64,000 nt of DNA from Thiolinea disciformis DSM 14473 (lineage in GTDB: Bacteria > Pseudomonadota > Gammaproteobacteria > Thiotrichales > Thiotrichaceae), in the NCBI RefSeq assembly GCF_000371925.1, contig NZ_AQVE01000002.1:62001-126000 (forward strand), written 5' to 3'. The notes below the pieces were generated by a model, which was not told the origin of the DNA, searched no databases, and saw only the letters and a list, made by a program, of their open reading frames with translations. This document shows positions 8,369-17,279 of the stretch, one piece after another; position 1 is the first letter of the stretch; each line of letters opens with the position of its first letter. A program made the translations under genes and the position numbers.

Positions 8369-11191
8369 TTATAAGATCCGCTTCAAAAACTGCCCTGTGA
8401 AGGAATCTTTAACTGTTGCTACTTGCTCGGGCGTTCCTACGGCAATAATGTCACCGCCCCGACTACCCCCTTCAGGGCCTAAATCGATAATCCAGTCTGC
8501 AGTTTTGATCACATCTAAATTATGCTCAATCACCACCACGGTATTGCCCCCATCACGTAAACGATGCAGCACTTTTAATAACTGATCTACGTCGTGGAAG
8601 TGAAGGCCGGTCGTCGGTTCGTCCAAAATGTAAATCGTCTTGCCCGTTTCGCGTTTGGATAATTCTTTGGCGAGTTTGACGCGCTGCGCTTCGCCGCCCG
8701 ATAGGGTAGTCGCGTTTTGCCCCAAGGTAATGTAGGTCAAGCCCACATCAATCAAAGTTTTCAGTTTACTATGAATGCTAGGCACGGCTGAGAAGAATTC
8801 ACAGGCATCTTCCACCGTCATTTCCAAGACTTCGCTGATATTTTTGCCTTTATAACGAATGTCTAAGGTCTCGCGGTTATAGCGTTTGCCGCCACAGACT
8901 TCGCAGGTGACATATACATCGGGCAAAAAGTGCATTTCGACTTTGATCACACCATCGCCCGCACAGGCTTCGCAGCGTCCACCTTTGACATTGAATGAGA
9001 AACGCCCCGCTTGATAACCACGCGAACGCGCCTCTTGGGTTGCGGCAAACATTTCACGAATCGGAGTAAATACACCCGTATAGGTGGCTGGATTGGAGCG
9101 TGGGGTGCGTCCAATGGGGCTTTGGTCAATATCAATAATTTTATCGATTTGTTCTACCCCTTTTATTTCGCGCACCGGCGCCACTTCTACACTGCTGTCG
9201 TGCAAATGGCGCGCTAAATAAGGGAAGAGGGTGCGATTGATGAGGGTGGATTTGCCCGAACCAGAAACGCCTGTAATGCAGGTTAATAATCCAAGTGGAA
9301 TTTCTACGTCGACGTTTTTCAGATTATTGCCGCTGGCGCCAATGATTTTGATGATGCGTTCAGGATTAACGGCTGTGCGTGGTTTATCAATACCAATTTT
9401 GCGTTTTCCCGCTAAGAATTGTCCGGTAATCGATTCAGGGGTAGCGGCGACTTGTTGGGGGGAACCTTGTGCAATGATTTGCCCACCGTGAATACCCGCA
9501 CCAGGGCCAATATCTACCACATGATCGGCGGCATGAATGGCATCTTCATCGTGCTCGACCACAATGACGGTGTTGCCCAAATCGCGCAGGCGGAATAAAG
9601 TTTTGAGTAAGCGTTCATTATCGCGTTGATGCAGGCCAATCGAGGGTTCATCCAGTACATACATGACGCCAACTAAGCCAGCACCAATTTGCGAGGCCAA
9701 GCGAATCCGTTGTGCTTCACCGCCAGATAAAGTTTCAGCACTGCGGCTCAAGGTTAAATAATCCAGACCGACATTCACCAGAAATTCAAGGCGCAAACAA
9801 ATTTCGCGCACAATCTTTTCTGCGATTTTGCCTTGTTTACCACTCAGTTCTAGTTGGTTAAAAAACTCGTAAGTTTGGCTGATCGCTAAGCTAGTCAAGG
9901 CGGGTAGGTTTTTATCGGCAATAAATACATTGCGCGCTTGTTCATTCAAGCGTGTACCTTTACAGCTTGGGCAAGAACGAGTCGCTAGGTATTTGGCTAA
10001 TTCTTCGCGCACCGCACCGGAGTCGGTTTCACGATAACGGCGTTCGAGGTTTTTCAATACTCCTTCAAAGGGATGCGAGCGCTGGTAAACCTGTCCTTTA
10101 TTGCCGATGTAGGTGAACTTAATATCATCCTTGCCGCTGCCATTCAGAATCAGATTTTGCGCCGCACTCGATAAGGTTTCCCAAGGCTTATTGACATCAA
10201 ACGCTTCGTATTCAGCCAAAGAAGTCAGCATTTGGAAGTAATAGGCATTGCGCTTATCCCAGCCACGCACGGCACCATCGGCTAGACTTAAATGGGGATG
10301 TTGCACGATTCGGCTTTGATCAAAATACTGCTCAACGCCCAAACCATCGCAGGTAGGGCAAGCACCGGCTGGTGCATTAAAGGAAAATAAACGTGGCTCT
10401 AACTCGGGCAATGACCAGCCACAATGTGGACAAGCATAGTTGGCGGAAAAGGTTATTTCCTCGAGTGTTTCACCCTCCATGGGCGCAATAATCGCTAAGC
10501 CATTAGCTAGTTTAAGCGTGGTTTCAAACGATTCAGCCAAGCGCAATTGCAAATCATCACGGACTTTGAAACGGTCAATCACTGCCTCGATGGTATGTTT
10601 TTTACGTAACTCCAACGTGGGTGGAGCTTCTAAGTCATAAACAGTGCCATTGACGCGCGCACGCAAATAACCTTGAGCGCGTAATTGTTCAAAGAGCTGG
10701 ACGTGTTCACCTTTACGCTCGCGTACAATCGGGGCAAGCAGCATTAACTTTGAGCCCTCCGGCAAAGCTAAGACTTGATCCACCATCTGGCTAACCGTTT
10801 GTGCTTGTAAATCAATATGATGGGTCGGGCAACGCGGTACGCCCGCACGGGCATACAGTAAACGCAAGTAATCGTAAATTTCAGTGATGGTACCAACCGT
10901 CGAGCGTGGATTATGTGAGGTGGTTTTCTGCTCAATCGAAATCGCGGGCGATAAGCCTTCAATATGATCAATATCCGGCTTGTCCATCATCGAGAGGAAT
11001 TGACGGGCATAAGCAGACAGCGATTCCACATAACGGCGCTGACCTTCCGCAAAAATCGTGTCAAAGGCGAGTGAGGATTTACCCGAGCCAGACAATCCTG
11101 TAATTACAATTAATTGGTCACGCGGAAGGTCAAGGTCGATATTTTTGAGGTTATGGGTGCGCGCACCGCGAATGCGGATATAGGTGTCCAT
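8369..11191 (-). CDS. uvrA: Excinuclease ABC subunit A
   Basis: 940 residues, standard UvrA length. It is the damage-sensing ATPase of nucleotide excision repair, acting with UvrB and UvrC. Two ABC ATPase modules are complete: Walker [13 protein letters not shown] (N-terminal) and [12 protein letters not shown] (C-terminal), each with an LSGGEAQR signature and a DEP Walker B ([28 protein letters not shown]). Two zinc sites are visible: CPHC...CPTC and CEAC...CEVC. No LexA-type CTGT-N8-ACAG box was seen in the ~140 bases before it, so SOS control cannot be claimed. Confidence 0.97.
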   Translation of the reverse strand: MDTYIRIRGARTHNLKNIDLDLPRDQLIVITGLSGSGKSSLAFDTIFAEGQRRYVESLSAYARQFLSMMDKPDIDHIEGLSPAISIEQKTTSHNPRSTVGTITEIYDYLRLLYARAGVPRCPTHHIDLQAQTVSQMVDQVLALPEGSKLMLLAPIVRERKGEHVQLFEQLRAQGYLRARVNGTVYDLEAPPTLELRKKHTIEAVIDRFKVRDDLQLRLAESFETTLKLANGLAIIAPMEGETLEEITFSANYACPHCGWSLPELEPRLFSFNAPAGACPTCDGLGVEQYFDQSRIVQHPHLSLADGAVRGWDKRNAYYFQMLTSLAEYEAFDVNKPWETLSSAAQNLILNGSGKDDIKFTYIGNKGQVYQRSHPFEGVLKNLERRYRETDSGAVREELAKYLATRSCPSCKGTRLNEQARNVFIADKNLPALTSLAISQTYEFFNQLELSGKQGKIAEKIVREICLRLEFLVNVGLDYLTLSRSAETLSGGEAQRIRLASQIGAGLVGVMYVLDEPSIGLHQRDNERLLKTLFRLRDLGNTVIVVEHDEDAIHAADHVVDIGPGAGIHGGQIIAQGSPQQVAATPESITGQFLAGKRKIGIDKPRTAVNPERIIKIIGASGNNLKNVDVEIPLGLLTCITGVSGSGKSTLINRTLFPYLARHLHDSSVEVAPVREIKGVEQIDKIIDIDQSPIGRTPRSNPATYTGVFTPIREMFAATQEARSRGYQAGRFSFNVKGGRCEACAGDGVIKVEMHFLPDVYVTCEVCGGKRYNRETLDIRYKGKNISEVLEMTVEDACEFFSAVPSIHSKLKTLIDVGLTYITLGQNATTLSGGEAQRVKLAKELSKRETGKTIYILDEPTTGLHFHDVDQLLKVLHRLRDGGNTVVVIEHNLDVIKTADWIIDLGPEGGSRGGDIIAVGTPEQVATVKDSFTGQFLKRIL

Positions 11192-11335
11192 TGGGATGTG
11201 TCAGCTCGTGGCAGGGTTAATATTGGGACTCTAACAATAGGGGCGAGCCAAGGGAATAACAAGAGCAAAAAGCAGGGGAATCATCCAATCCAATTATGCT
11301 AACTTAAGGCAAATCTTATCACTGAGAGCGCCCCT

Positions 11336-11932
11336 ATGTTAGCTAAACCTTATTCTGAAGCCTGCGAGCAAAACAAAGACCCGATCCTCGCGGTTATCAA
11401 ACCTTTATTTGAAAAGCGTCGCGCGGTATTAGAAATCGGTAGCGGCACTGGTCAGCATGCAGTGTATTTTGCTAAACACTTGCCGCATCTGATTTGGCAC
11501 ACCAGCGACATAAAGGACAATCATCCTGCGATCCAGCAATGGCTAGAGGAAGCGCAATTGCCTAATACGCGACCCCCTTTAGCTTTAGAGGTAGAAAGTG
11601 ACACGTGGCCAACGCTCGCGGTCGATGCCGTGTTTTCTGCCAATACCACGCATATTATGCATTGGACAGCGGTAGAAGCATTTTTTGCTGGTGTAGGAAA
11701 ACTATTAGCGCCCCAAGGCTTATTCGTTGTGTATGGCCCATTTAATTACAACGGTCAATATACTAGCGCGAGCAATGCGCGTTTTGATCAATGGTTAAAA
11801 CAACGTGATCCTTTGAGTGGGATTCGTGATGTGGCGGATCTCAATCGTTTAGCTGAGCAAGCAGGCTTACGTTTGGTGCACGATTACGAAATGCCAGTCA
11901 ATAACCGTATTTTGTTGTGGCAGCGTGATTAA
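11336..11932 (+). CDS. DUF938 family SAM-dependent methyltransferase-like protein
   Basis: 198 residues, typical DUF938 length. The SAM-binding glycine motif is VLEIGSGTGQHAVYFA (residues ~32-47), followed by an acidic post-motif (TSDIKDNHPAI), and the family-specific SANTTHIMHWTAVEAFFAG and GPFNYNGQYTSASNARFD. The substrate is not known. Divergent from uvrA with ~140 bases between starts. About 60 bases ahead of the thioredoxin-like gene, perhaps transcribed separately. Confidence 0.88.
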   Translation: MLAKPYSEACEQNKDPILAVIKPLFEKRRAVLEIGSGTGQHAVYFAKHLPHLIWHTSDIKDNHPAIQQWLEEAQLPNTRPPLALEVESDTWPTLAVDAVFSANTTHIMHWTAVEAFFAGVGKLLAPQGLFVVYGPFNYNGQYTSASNARFDQWLKQRDPLSGIRDVADLNRLAEQAGLRLVHDYEMPVNNRILLWQRD

Positions 11933-11993
11933 CAGTGTTCTGGGCAGGAATAGTTTATCATGAGGCAAGCTTGAGGTTAGAGGAGAGGATGCA

Positions 11994-13019
11994 GTGAAAG
12001 TCTTGCTTGCAATGAGTTTGATGCTGGTCGTTGGTATGAGCTTTGCCGCGCAGCCTACTAAACAGTTAGAGTCTGGTATGGTGAATCCGGGTTATCAGGA
12101 AAAACCCACTTGGTTTAAAGAGTCCTTTCTGGATTTACGTGAGGATATTGCGGAGGCCAAGGCAGCCAACAAGCGTGTTATGCTTTACTTTTATCAAGAC
12201 GGTTGTCCCTATTGCACGAAATTATTGCGCGATAATTTTGGCCAAACCAGCATTGCTGAATTTACCCAACAGCATTTTGATGTTATTGCATTGAATATGT
12301 GGGGCGATAAGGAAGTGACGGATTTAGCGGGCAAAAAACTGAGTGAAAAAGAGTTTGCTAAGCAATTAAAAGTACAATTCACTCCTACGCTATTATTTCT
12401 CGATGAATCAGGACAATCAGTATTAAGGGCGAATGGTTATTATGCGCCTGACAAATTCCGAGTAGCGTTACAGTATGTCGCCGATAAGCAAGAGAGCAAA
12501 GCTGGTTTTGTCGATTACTTGGCTAAGCAGCAAACTGATTTATCAAGCCAATTAGCCTCGATTCCAGCCAGTTTGCCTCAGCCTTTGAAATTAAAAACAG
12601 GGCGCAGTCATAAGCCTTTATTGCTTCTATTTGAGTCGGAGGATTGTGGTGCGCCTTGTATAGAGCTACGCGAGATTTTTAAGCGCAAAGAGGTGGCTAT
12701 TGCGTTAAGCAATTTTGAGCTGGCCTCTGTCAATCCTCACGCCGACACTAGGCTCGAAACGCCAGCGGGCAAGGATATGACTGCGAAGGATTGGGCAAAA
12801 ACTTTGGGGATTCACTATAGTCCAAGCTTGGTGTTTTTTGACTCAGATGGTCAGGAAGTGTTTCGCAATGAGGCTTATTTGAAAGCGTTTCATGTGCATG
12901 GTGCATTGGATTATGTAGCCACACAAGCTTATCGCTGGCAGCCCGAATTTCAACGTTTCTTGCAGCAACGCCGTGAAATTTTGCAAGCGCGTGGTTTGGC
13001 GGTGGATTTGTTGGAATAA
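11994..13019 (+). CDS. Periplasmic protein with two thioredoxin-like domains (SoxW-like)
   Basis: 341 residues, GTG start with AGAGGAG upstream. A signal peptide (cleavage near SFAAQ) is followed by two thioredoxin folds. The first has the active-site motif CPYC (DGCPYCTKLL, ~residues 74-77) and the cis-proline segment QFTPTLLFLDESG. The second has CGAPC (SEDCGAPCIELREIF) and SPSLVFFDSDGQEV. The CPYC dithiol argues for a periplasmic thiol reductant; SoxW proteins of thiosulfate oxidisers have this type of domain, but no sox genes are nearby. The last ~90 bases exist in a second, diverged copy at 22.7-22.8 kb, across the CRISPR-Cas locus. Confidence 0.85.
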   Translation: MKVLLAMSLMLVVGMSFAAQPTKQLESGMVNPGYQEKPTWFKESFLDLREDIAEAKAANKRVMLYFYQDGCPYCTKLLRDNFGQTSIAEFTQQHFDVIALNMWGDKEVTDLAGKKLSEKEFAKQLKVQFTPTLLFLDESGQSVLRANGYYAPDKFRVALQYVADKQESKAGFVDYLAKQQTDLSSQLASIPASLPQPLKLKTGRSHKPLLLLFESEDCGAPCIELREIFKRKEVAIALSNFELASVNPHADTRLETPAGKDMTAKDWAKTLGIHYSPSLVFFDSDGQEVFRNEAYLKAFHVHGALDYVATQAYRWQPEFQRFLQQRREILQARGLAVDLLE

Positions 13020-13022
13020 GCA
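12919..13022. repeat. Left copy of the direct repeat flanking the CRISPR-Cas island
   Basis: The final ~100 bases of the thioredoxin-like gene, through its stop, match 22738-22830. From CAGCCCGAATTT (12939) to the stop there are about four substitutions in 80 bases; 10 bases (12929-12938) are missing from the other copy. This copy is part of the intact gene. See the right copy for the interpretation. Confidence 0.85.
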
Positions 13023-13031
13023 TTGGGCTAT

Positions 13032-13059
13032 TTTCTAAGCTGCCCATGCGGCAGTGAAC
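13032..13059 (-). CRISPR. Single canonical type I-F CRISPR repeat, no spacer
   Basis: On the minus strand this is a full 28-base I-F-type repeat: it begins GTTCACTGCC, has the stem CTGCC/GGCAG around a GCATG loop, and ends GCTTAGAAA. No second repeat occurs at the expected ~60-base step on either side. It is immediately preceded (minus strand) by a leader-like stretch and is followed within ~12 bases by the thioredoxin gene's 3' end. It is therefore a CRISPR locus reduced to, or never grown beyond, one repeat. Confidence 0.88.
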
Positions 13060-13197
13060 AGGAACTATAACTCTATAAGCTCCGGTTTTTCAAACGAAAA
13101 GAGGCAAAACCTAAGTTTTACCCCTTTTTTCCAGCAGTTCTCTAAGTATTTGATTGTTAAAGAACCATTTTGACTACAGCAAAATTGGGGGTAAAGT
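13060..13197 (-). promoter_or_regulatory. CRISPR leader with IHF motif
   Basis: The 138 bases between cas6f and the single repeat are AT-rich and read towards the repeat on the minus strand. A perfect match to the IHF consensus WATCAANNNNTTR (AATCAAATACTTA) lies at 13155-13143. IHF bending of the leader is required for spacer insertion in I-E and I-F systems. This supports the repeat as an acquisition-competent leader end. The transcription start was not identified. Confidence 0.65.
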
Positions 13198-13800
13198 CTA
13201 AAAGTCGGGCACGGCCACCGACTGACTCAAACCATAAGAGCTAAATTGCCAGCTCTCAGATTTAGCAGCCACTTGCTTACGAATAAACAAACGAAACGCC
13301 TGCTCGTTGCTTTGACTATGCAGATGCACAAACGGCAAATCCGAAAGCATGGGTTTGAAGTCCTTAAAGGCTGCTTGAGCGACCTCTTCAGACACACCTG
13401 TAGACTTCATGCGACGGCGTACCAAACGCTCCACCGATGAACGTACTTGCACGCGCTCAAACGTCGCAAAATTTAGATTCGGACGCTCAATCGAGCTTTG
13501 GCGCTGATGCACATAATCCTCCAGACGCCGCAATTGCGCCTTAAGATTCAAACGCTCCAAATGGGCATTGTCTAAACTAAATAGGCGTAATTTAGTACCT
13601 ATTTTCGCTTTTTCTTTTAGTTTACCGCTCTCATCCAAATCATAACGATACTCAGGAAAGCTCAAACCGACTGGATTATGCCCCACTTCCTTTTGCAGAT
13701 TGACCAAGCACAGATGCACAATGTCCATCACTTTGCCCATAATAAAAGCGGCAGGCACGCCCTCATCCGGCAGGCAGCTTAATTCGATATAGTGATACAT
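13198..13800 (-). CDS. cas6f: Cas6f (Csy4) CRISPR repeat endoribonuclease
   Basis: 200 residues. It cuts pre-crRNA at the base of the repeat hairpin and stays bound to the 3' stem-loop within the type I-F complex. The catalytic histidine of Csy4 (His29 in Pseudomonas aeruginosa) is at residue 29 here (DIVHLCL). The arginine-rich helix that grips the hairpin (SVERLVRRRMKS) and the C-terminal SSYGLS with its catalytic-site tyrosine are present. It is 9 bases after csy3 and last in the operon, next to the CRISPR leader. Looks intact. Confidence 0.94.
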   Translation of the reverse strand: MYHYIELSCLPDEGVPAAFIMGKVMDIVHLCLVNLQKEVGHNPVGLSFPEYRYDLDESGKLKEKAKIGTKLRLFSLDNAHLERLNLKAQLRRLEDYVHQRQSSIERPNLNFATFERVQVRSSVERLVRRRMKSTGVSEEVAQAAFKDFKPMLSDLPFVHLHSQSNEQAFRLFIRKQVAAKSESWQFSSYGLSQSVAVPDF

Positions 13801-13809
13801 AAGCGCCGC

Positions 13810-14820
13810 CTATTTCGAGGACTGACCAAACACACCACCGCGCACCAACATCGCCATGACATAATGCGCTTCATTCTCGCCAATTGTTTCGCCCGTTCCG
13901 AACTTGTCGAATAGGGTGTAAAAATCATTCTTTTTAGGAAGTCTGTAAGCTGTACCTAAATTTGTAACTGAGCCGTAAGCCTCCACCGCAATCGGACGTT
14001 CCACACTAGCGGCATACCAAGTATCAATCGTGCGTAAGGCATTGCCGACTTTCTGCGAATGCAAGGCGGCAATCCCATCGGTTTCATACAGAATCTTGCT
14101 CTTATCGCCTTTTTCCGTAACTAATTCTTCGCTCGGATAAACTTCTTGCCCTTCACCCAATTGGCTATACGCCTCAATATCCAGCAAGGCAAAATCCGTT
14201 TTACCGCTTAAGCTATCCGCTATCACTGTCGCTAAAGCTTGTACCGCTTGGCTATCAAACCCGATTAAACCAATCGCTTTCGCATCAAACACCCACTGCG
14301 TTTTAGCGTCGCTATTGACATGCGTGACACGTACTTCAAGCTGCTCTGCGCCTACACGGTTACGCCACAAGAAGCGTGCATTGGCAATATTGGTCGCATA
14401 ACGTTGGGCTAATTCTTTAAAGCCAGTTTTCTCCACATAAGCGTTCACAGCCGCTTTATAAGTTTCATGGAAATCAGGGTTATTACAAGCTGAAGGCGTA
14501 GCCACACCACTTAATACTTTGAGTGTGAAACGAACTTTTAGTGTGTCCTTATCGTTAGGCAACGCACAATGGTCAACGGTTTGCAGATTGGCTTTTTCGA
14601 CTTCCGCATCCAATTTGGCAGGATCGTTTTCCAAAGCCGTGGATAAACGATTAGAAATCGTACCGCGCACCGACTTCAATTGTAGCTTCAAACCCTGTGC
14701 TGTGCCGTGGCGATCTGCCCAACTCACCGCAAACATTTGCGCATCCGAAGGCACTAGCTTTTTCTCAAATGCCAATACCGATGGCATGCTTGCTTTGCCC
14801 TTTTTAGGTTCTTTTGCCAT
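13810..14820 (-). CDS. csy3: Cas7f (Csy3), backbone subunit of the type I-F complex
   Basis: 336 residues, normal for Csy3. Six copies form the helical backbone that holds the crRNA spacer. Recognisable segments are the N-terminal SVLAFEKKLVPSDAQMFAV, RFLWRNRVGAEQLEVRV, the EVYPSEELVTEKG strand and the C-terminal MAMLVRGGVFGQSSK. AGGAGC lies about 10 bases before the start. Spacing is 11 bases from csy2 and 9 to cas6f, consistent with one transcript. Confidence 0.94.
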   Translation of the reverse strand: MAKEPKKGKASMPSVLAFEKKLVPSDAQMFAVSWADRHGTAQGLKLQLKSVRGTISNRLSTALENDPAKLDAEVEKANLQTVDHCALPNDKDTLKVRFTLKVLSGVATPSACNNPDFHETYKAAVNAYVEKTGFKELAQRYATNIANARFLWRNRVGAEQLEVRVTHVNSDAKTQWVFDAKAIGLIGFDSQAVQALATVIADSLSGKTDFALLDIEAYSQLGEGQEVYPSEELVTEKGDKSKILYETDGIAALHSQKVGNALRTIDTWYAASVERPIAVEAYGSVTNLGTAYRLPKKNDFYTLFDKFGTGETIGENEAHYVMAMLVRGGVFGQSSK

Positions 14821-14831
14821 GTTCTTGCTCC

Positions 14832-15728
14832 TTATTGAATACTGATTTCAGCCACTTGCTGCGTACATAAATACAAATCGCCATCCTGCTGATAGCGCCA
14901 AATGATCTCACTCACCGTTTCACAGCGAATCGGCATCTTAAATTCGCCCAAGGTCACGACTGATTCCGCAAAACGATGCGGCGTGCTGCTGTCGCGTTGA
15001 TTCTCGGCCAGAGTGGCGGGTGTGAGTGCATGAAAGCCCGTCGCAATTGGCACAATCCAACCTTTGTGTGCGCGGCTGGTTTGCCATTGCCCTTTGCCTT
15101 CGCCCAAATCCGTGCAAGTGTGATTGAGCTGCAATGCGCCATGCAACGCATCCAAGGCGTCTTGCCCGCTTTGCATCGCTTCAACCATCAAATCGCGCTG
15201 TTCTATTAGGACGTAGCTCGGCATGAGTCTATGTAGGCTTTTCTTTTCATTGGGAATAAGCATGATCTGCTGACTAATTTCACGTAAAGGCAAAATGTCG
15301 CCACCCGCTAACTTCATACGCCCCATTAGCAAATCAGCAACAGCCTCTACTAACTCATCTTCTAAGCCATTGCCTAAGTTCTTAAGCTCAAGCACTAAGG
15401 ACACCGTCAAGTGACATCGCCCCTCCTCCACAAAAGAAGGGCGGTTGCCATCTTTATCCAAAGGATTTGCGGTTAGCTTTAAGGTGCTTTCGTATTGACT
15501 CTGATAATCCTGCATCGCTAAGGCATGGCAGGCTATTCCAACGCCTGACACGGATAGCTTCTTAAAATAAGCCTCTGCATCATTGCTGACATAGCGATTC
15601 AAATGCCGCTGCAAAGCATGACCAAAGCCTAAAAAGGCAGTCACGGCGGGAAACCCATAGGTAAAAGGGCTAGATAAGGCATTAGCATTTTGGACTTGGA
15701 GCTGTTTAATCAAGAGGTATCGTTTCAT
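14832..15728 (-). CDS. csy2: Cas5f (Csy2) subunit
   Basis: 298 residues from the ATG at 15728, which overlaps the csy1 stop in an ATGA arrangement; a nine-residue in-frame extension upstream is less likely. With Csy1 it caps the crRNA 5' handle and the PAM end of the complex. The family N-terminus QVQNANALSSPFTYGFPAVT and FLGFGHALQRHL is clear, as is GWIVPIATGFHALTP near the C-terminus. No truncation or frameshift. Confidence 0.93.
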   Translation of the reverse strand: MKRYLLIKQLQVQNANALSSPFTYGFPAVTAFLGFGHALQRHLNRYVSNDAEAYFKKLSVSGVGIACHALAMQDYQSQYESTLKLTANPLDKDGNRPSFVEEGRCHLTVSLVLELKNLGNGLEDELVEAVADLLMGRMKLAGGDILPLREISQQIMLIPNEKKSLHRLMPSYVLIEQRDLMVEAMQSGQDALDALHGALQLNHTCTDLGEGKGQWQTSRAHKGWIVPIATGFHALTPATLAENQRDSSTPHRFAESVVTLGEFKMPIRCETVSEIIWRYQQDGDLYLCTQQVAEISIQ

Positions 15729-16966
15729 TGTCCATCCTCCATCTCCGCTAAACACTGTAAAGCTAGAGCATAAAATTCATCTTTTTCTTCTTTGCCCAAC
15801 TCCAAATAGGCTGCCAAGGGATGACCTTTAATCATTCGGTTATGGCGCCTAGCGAGCCAAGCGACCATCTGTTGTGCAATCGCTGTTTGCCAGCTCTGTC
15901 CAGCTCGTTTAGAAAACTGCGCTTGATCCAACCATACTTGTTGCTCTAGGCTTAAGGTATATCCCTTGGCTTCAGACCAACCACCTTGATAGTTTTGTAT
16001 AGCGCTTGCCTTCAGTAGCATCCAATCAAACAACTGCACTAGTAATTGGTCACGCCACTGCAAGAAATCTTGTCGAGTAATGTCAGTATTATTGTTGCCA
16101 GCAACCAGTAAATCCCTAAAGGCTTTAAATAGCGCTTTTGACTCCTCATCTAAACGTAAAGTAGCGAAGAAATCTTTTTGAGGTAAAGTAGGGCGTAGCA
16201 GGTCTAATTCAGGGGGAAAACAGGGCAATAGCCATGCCTCGCCACCATTATTGCTATTCAATTTGCTGACGTTTTGCGGCTTGGTGCCACCAAAATGTTG
16301 AATCAGTGTGCCGGTTATTTCTGCATAGCCTTGAGGATGAAAGAGCTGCTGTTTTTTGGCAGTCCGCGCTTCTTTTACTTCTAGCGCATAAGGTTTCATA
16401 CGCTTTAAACGTTCGCGATGCTCAGTCATTAAACCAGAAGGATAAAGCACCGACAACAAGTGATAGTCGCTTTCTACCGGAAAATAAACCTGCTTGACGT
16501 TTGGATGAGTTTTGTAGCCTTCTGCATTGGTTTTGATTTGTAAAAAGGACTTACGCCATACTTGAAAGCTGTCTTCATCAGCACCTAACAAACGCTTTAG
16601 GTGATCGGTTTGCGCTTCAAAATGCTGCAATACGGTTTGCCCATCGTCCAAACTTAGGCTTAAAAATGTATATACATCTAAAGCGGCTGCATTACCCACT
16701 ACATCCTGACCTGCATGTGCATTACCAGAGCGCAACAAGCCATCCGCCTTACGCGCTGTGGAAAACAGAATCGGGCTAGTACGCGCATCAGGATGGCTAA
16801 ACTTAGCCGGATGCGATACGAGACTTAGCTGAGGAGCACGCTGTGCCGCGTTTGCCACCCACACTAAAACAGAGTAATCGCTCTCGATTTCCGCAGCAGG
16901 TTTTTTGCCTTCTTTTAAAGGCTTTTGTTTGCGCCCTTCTAAAAATGTGACAATCGGATTGCTCAT
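15725..16966 (-). CDS. csy1: Cas8f (Csy1), PAM-recognising large subunit of the type I-F complex
   Basis: 413 residues from the ATG at 16966 (MSNPIVTFLEGRKQKP), which has GGGAAG seven bases upstream. A longer frame to 17050 would translate the two CRISPR-like repeats and is rejected. Csy1 reads the CC/GG PAM and starts DNA unwinding. Family features include the N-terminal FLEGRKQKPLKEG, the segment ATHPDARTS-like SHPAKFSHPDARTSPILF and GNAAALDVYTFLSL. Its translation start is only 14 bases downstream of a CRISPR-like repeat, so Cas6f cutting could separate its message from upstream sequence. Confidence 0.93.
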   Translation of the reverse strand: MSNPIVTFLEGRKQKPLKEGKKPAAEIESDYSVLVWVANAAQRAPQLSLVSHPAKFSHPDARTSPILFSTARKADGLLRSGNAHAGQDVVGNAAALDVYTFLSLSLDDGQTVLQHFEAQTDHLKRLLGADEDSFQVWRKSFLQIKTNAEGYKTHPNVKQVYFPVESDYHLLSVLYPSGLMTEHRERLKRMKPYALEVKEARTAKKQQLFHPQGYAEITGTLIQHFGGTKPQNVSKLNSNNGGEAWLLPCFPPELDLLRPTLPQKDFFATLRLDEESKALFKAFRDLLVAGNNNTDITRQDFLQWRDQLLVQLFDWMLLKASAIQNYQGGWSEAKGYTLSLEQQVWLDQAQFSKRAGQSWQTAIAQQMVAWLARRHNRMIKGHPLAAYLELGKEEKDEFYALALQCLAEMEDGQ

Positions 16967-16980
16967 AAGACTTCCCGTGA

Positions 16981-17062
16981 AAAATAAGCTGCCCAAGCGG
17001 CAGTAAACATTTAAGAGCAATAAAAACACTACATTTTCTAAGCTACCCATGCGGTAGTAATA
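16981..17062 (-). CRISPR. Two-repeat degenerate I-F mini-array (CreA/CreR-like guide RNA)
   Basis: On the minus strand, repeat 1 is 17062-17035 and repeat 2 is 17008-16981, with a 26-base spacer (17034-17009). Compared with the intact repeat at 13032-13059, repeat 1 has lost the first bases and carries CTACC/GGTAG in place of CTGCC/GGCAG, a compensatory change that keeps the stem. It keeps the crRNA 5' handle CTTAGAAA exactly. Repeat 2 keeps the CTGCC/GGCAG stem but its 3' handle has decayed (CTTATTTT). Each repeat thus keeps only the half a single crRNA would use. The spacer begins ATGTAGTGTTT. It lies between a 46-codon ORF and csy1. No separate promoter was identified; it may be cut from the csy mRNA. 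Confidence 0.82.
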
Positions 17063-17068
17063 AATTGG

Positions 17069-17209
17069 TCAACGTCCTTTTTTCAAAAGCACTAGCATAG
17101 CTAAGCCGACCAGAATTAACGCCATAACAGCTACAACCTCAGCAAATGACCAGTTTACATTTGAGAGACGTTGCAATAGCTCTGAAACCGTCTGTAACAA
17201 CTCAACCAT
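17069..17209 (-). CDS. 46-residue one-helix membrane peptide (CreT-like toxin candidate)
   Basis: ATG at 17209-17207, stop TGA at 17071-17069; an in-frame TAG lies three codons upstream of the ATG. The peptide has a short amphipathic N-terminus (VELLQTVSELLQRL), then a ~20-residue hydrophobic helix (residues ~25-42, VVAVMALILVGLAMLVLL) and a basic tail KKGR. That layout is typical of small membrane toxins of type I toxin-antitoxin systems and small regulatory membrane peptides. The Shine-Dalgarno is weak (GGGG about 13 bases upstream). It ends six bases before the mini-array, downstream of the promoter and guide-matching site. CreT proteins are highly variable, so no sequence match is claimed; it could also be a harmless small membrane protein. 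Confidence 0.6.
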   Translation of the reverse strand: MVELLQTVSELLQRLSNVNWSFAEVVAVMALILVGLAMLVLLKKGR

Positions 17210-17246
17210 TAGAGGCTAACCCCAATCTTAATATTCAAGATGATTA

Positions 17247-17258
17247 AAGCTTAAGCTT
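17247..17258. promoter_or_regulatory. 12-bp perfect palindrome in the leader of the small ORF
   Basis: AAGCTTAAGCTT is self-complementary and lies between the predicted transcription start (~17317) and the ORF start (17209). It could be an operator or part of an mRNA fold; no protein can be assigned. Confidence 0.3.
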
Positions 17259-17279
17259 GTGAACGATATTAGTCAACGA

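Noticed and set aside
11192..11335. LexA box for uvrA
   Set aside because: No CTGT-N8-ACAG or close variant in the divergent gap.
12748..13047. Minus-strand ORF of 99 residues starting in the CRISPR repeat
   Set aside because: It is antisense to the thioredoxin gene and starts with the same repeat translation (MGSLEN) as the false csy1 extension.
16967..17050. N-terminal extension of csy1 to 17050
   Set aside because: Those 28 codons translate the mini-array repeats and spacer. The Csy1 family start with a ribosome site is at 16966.
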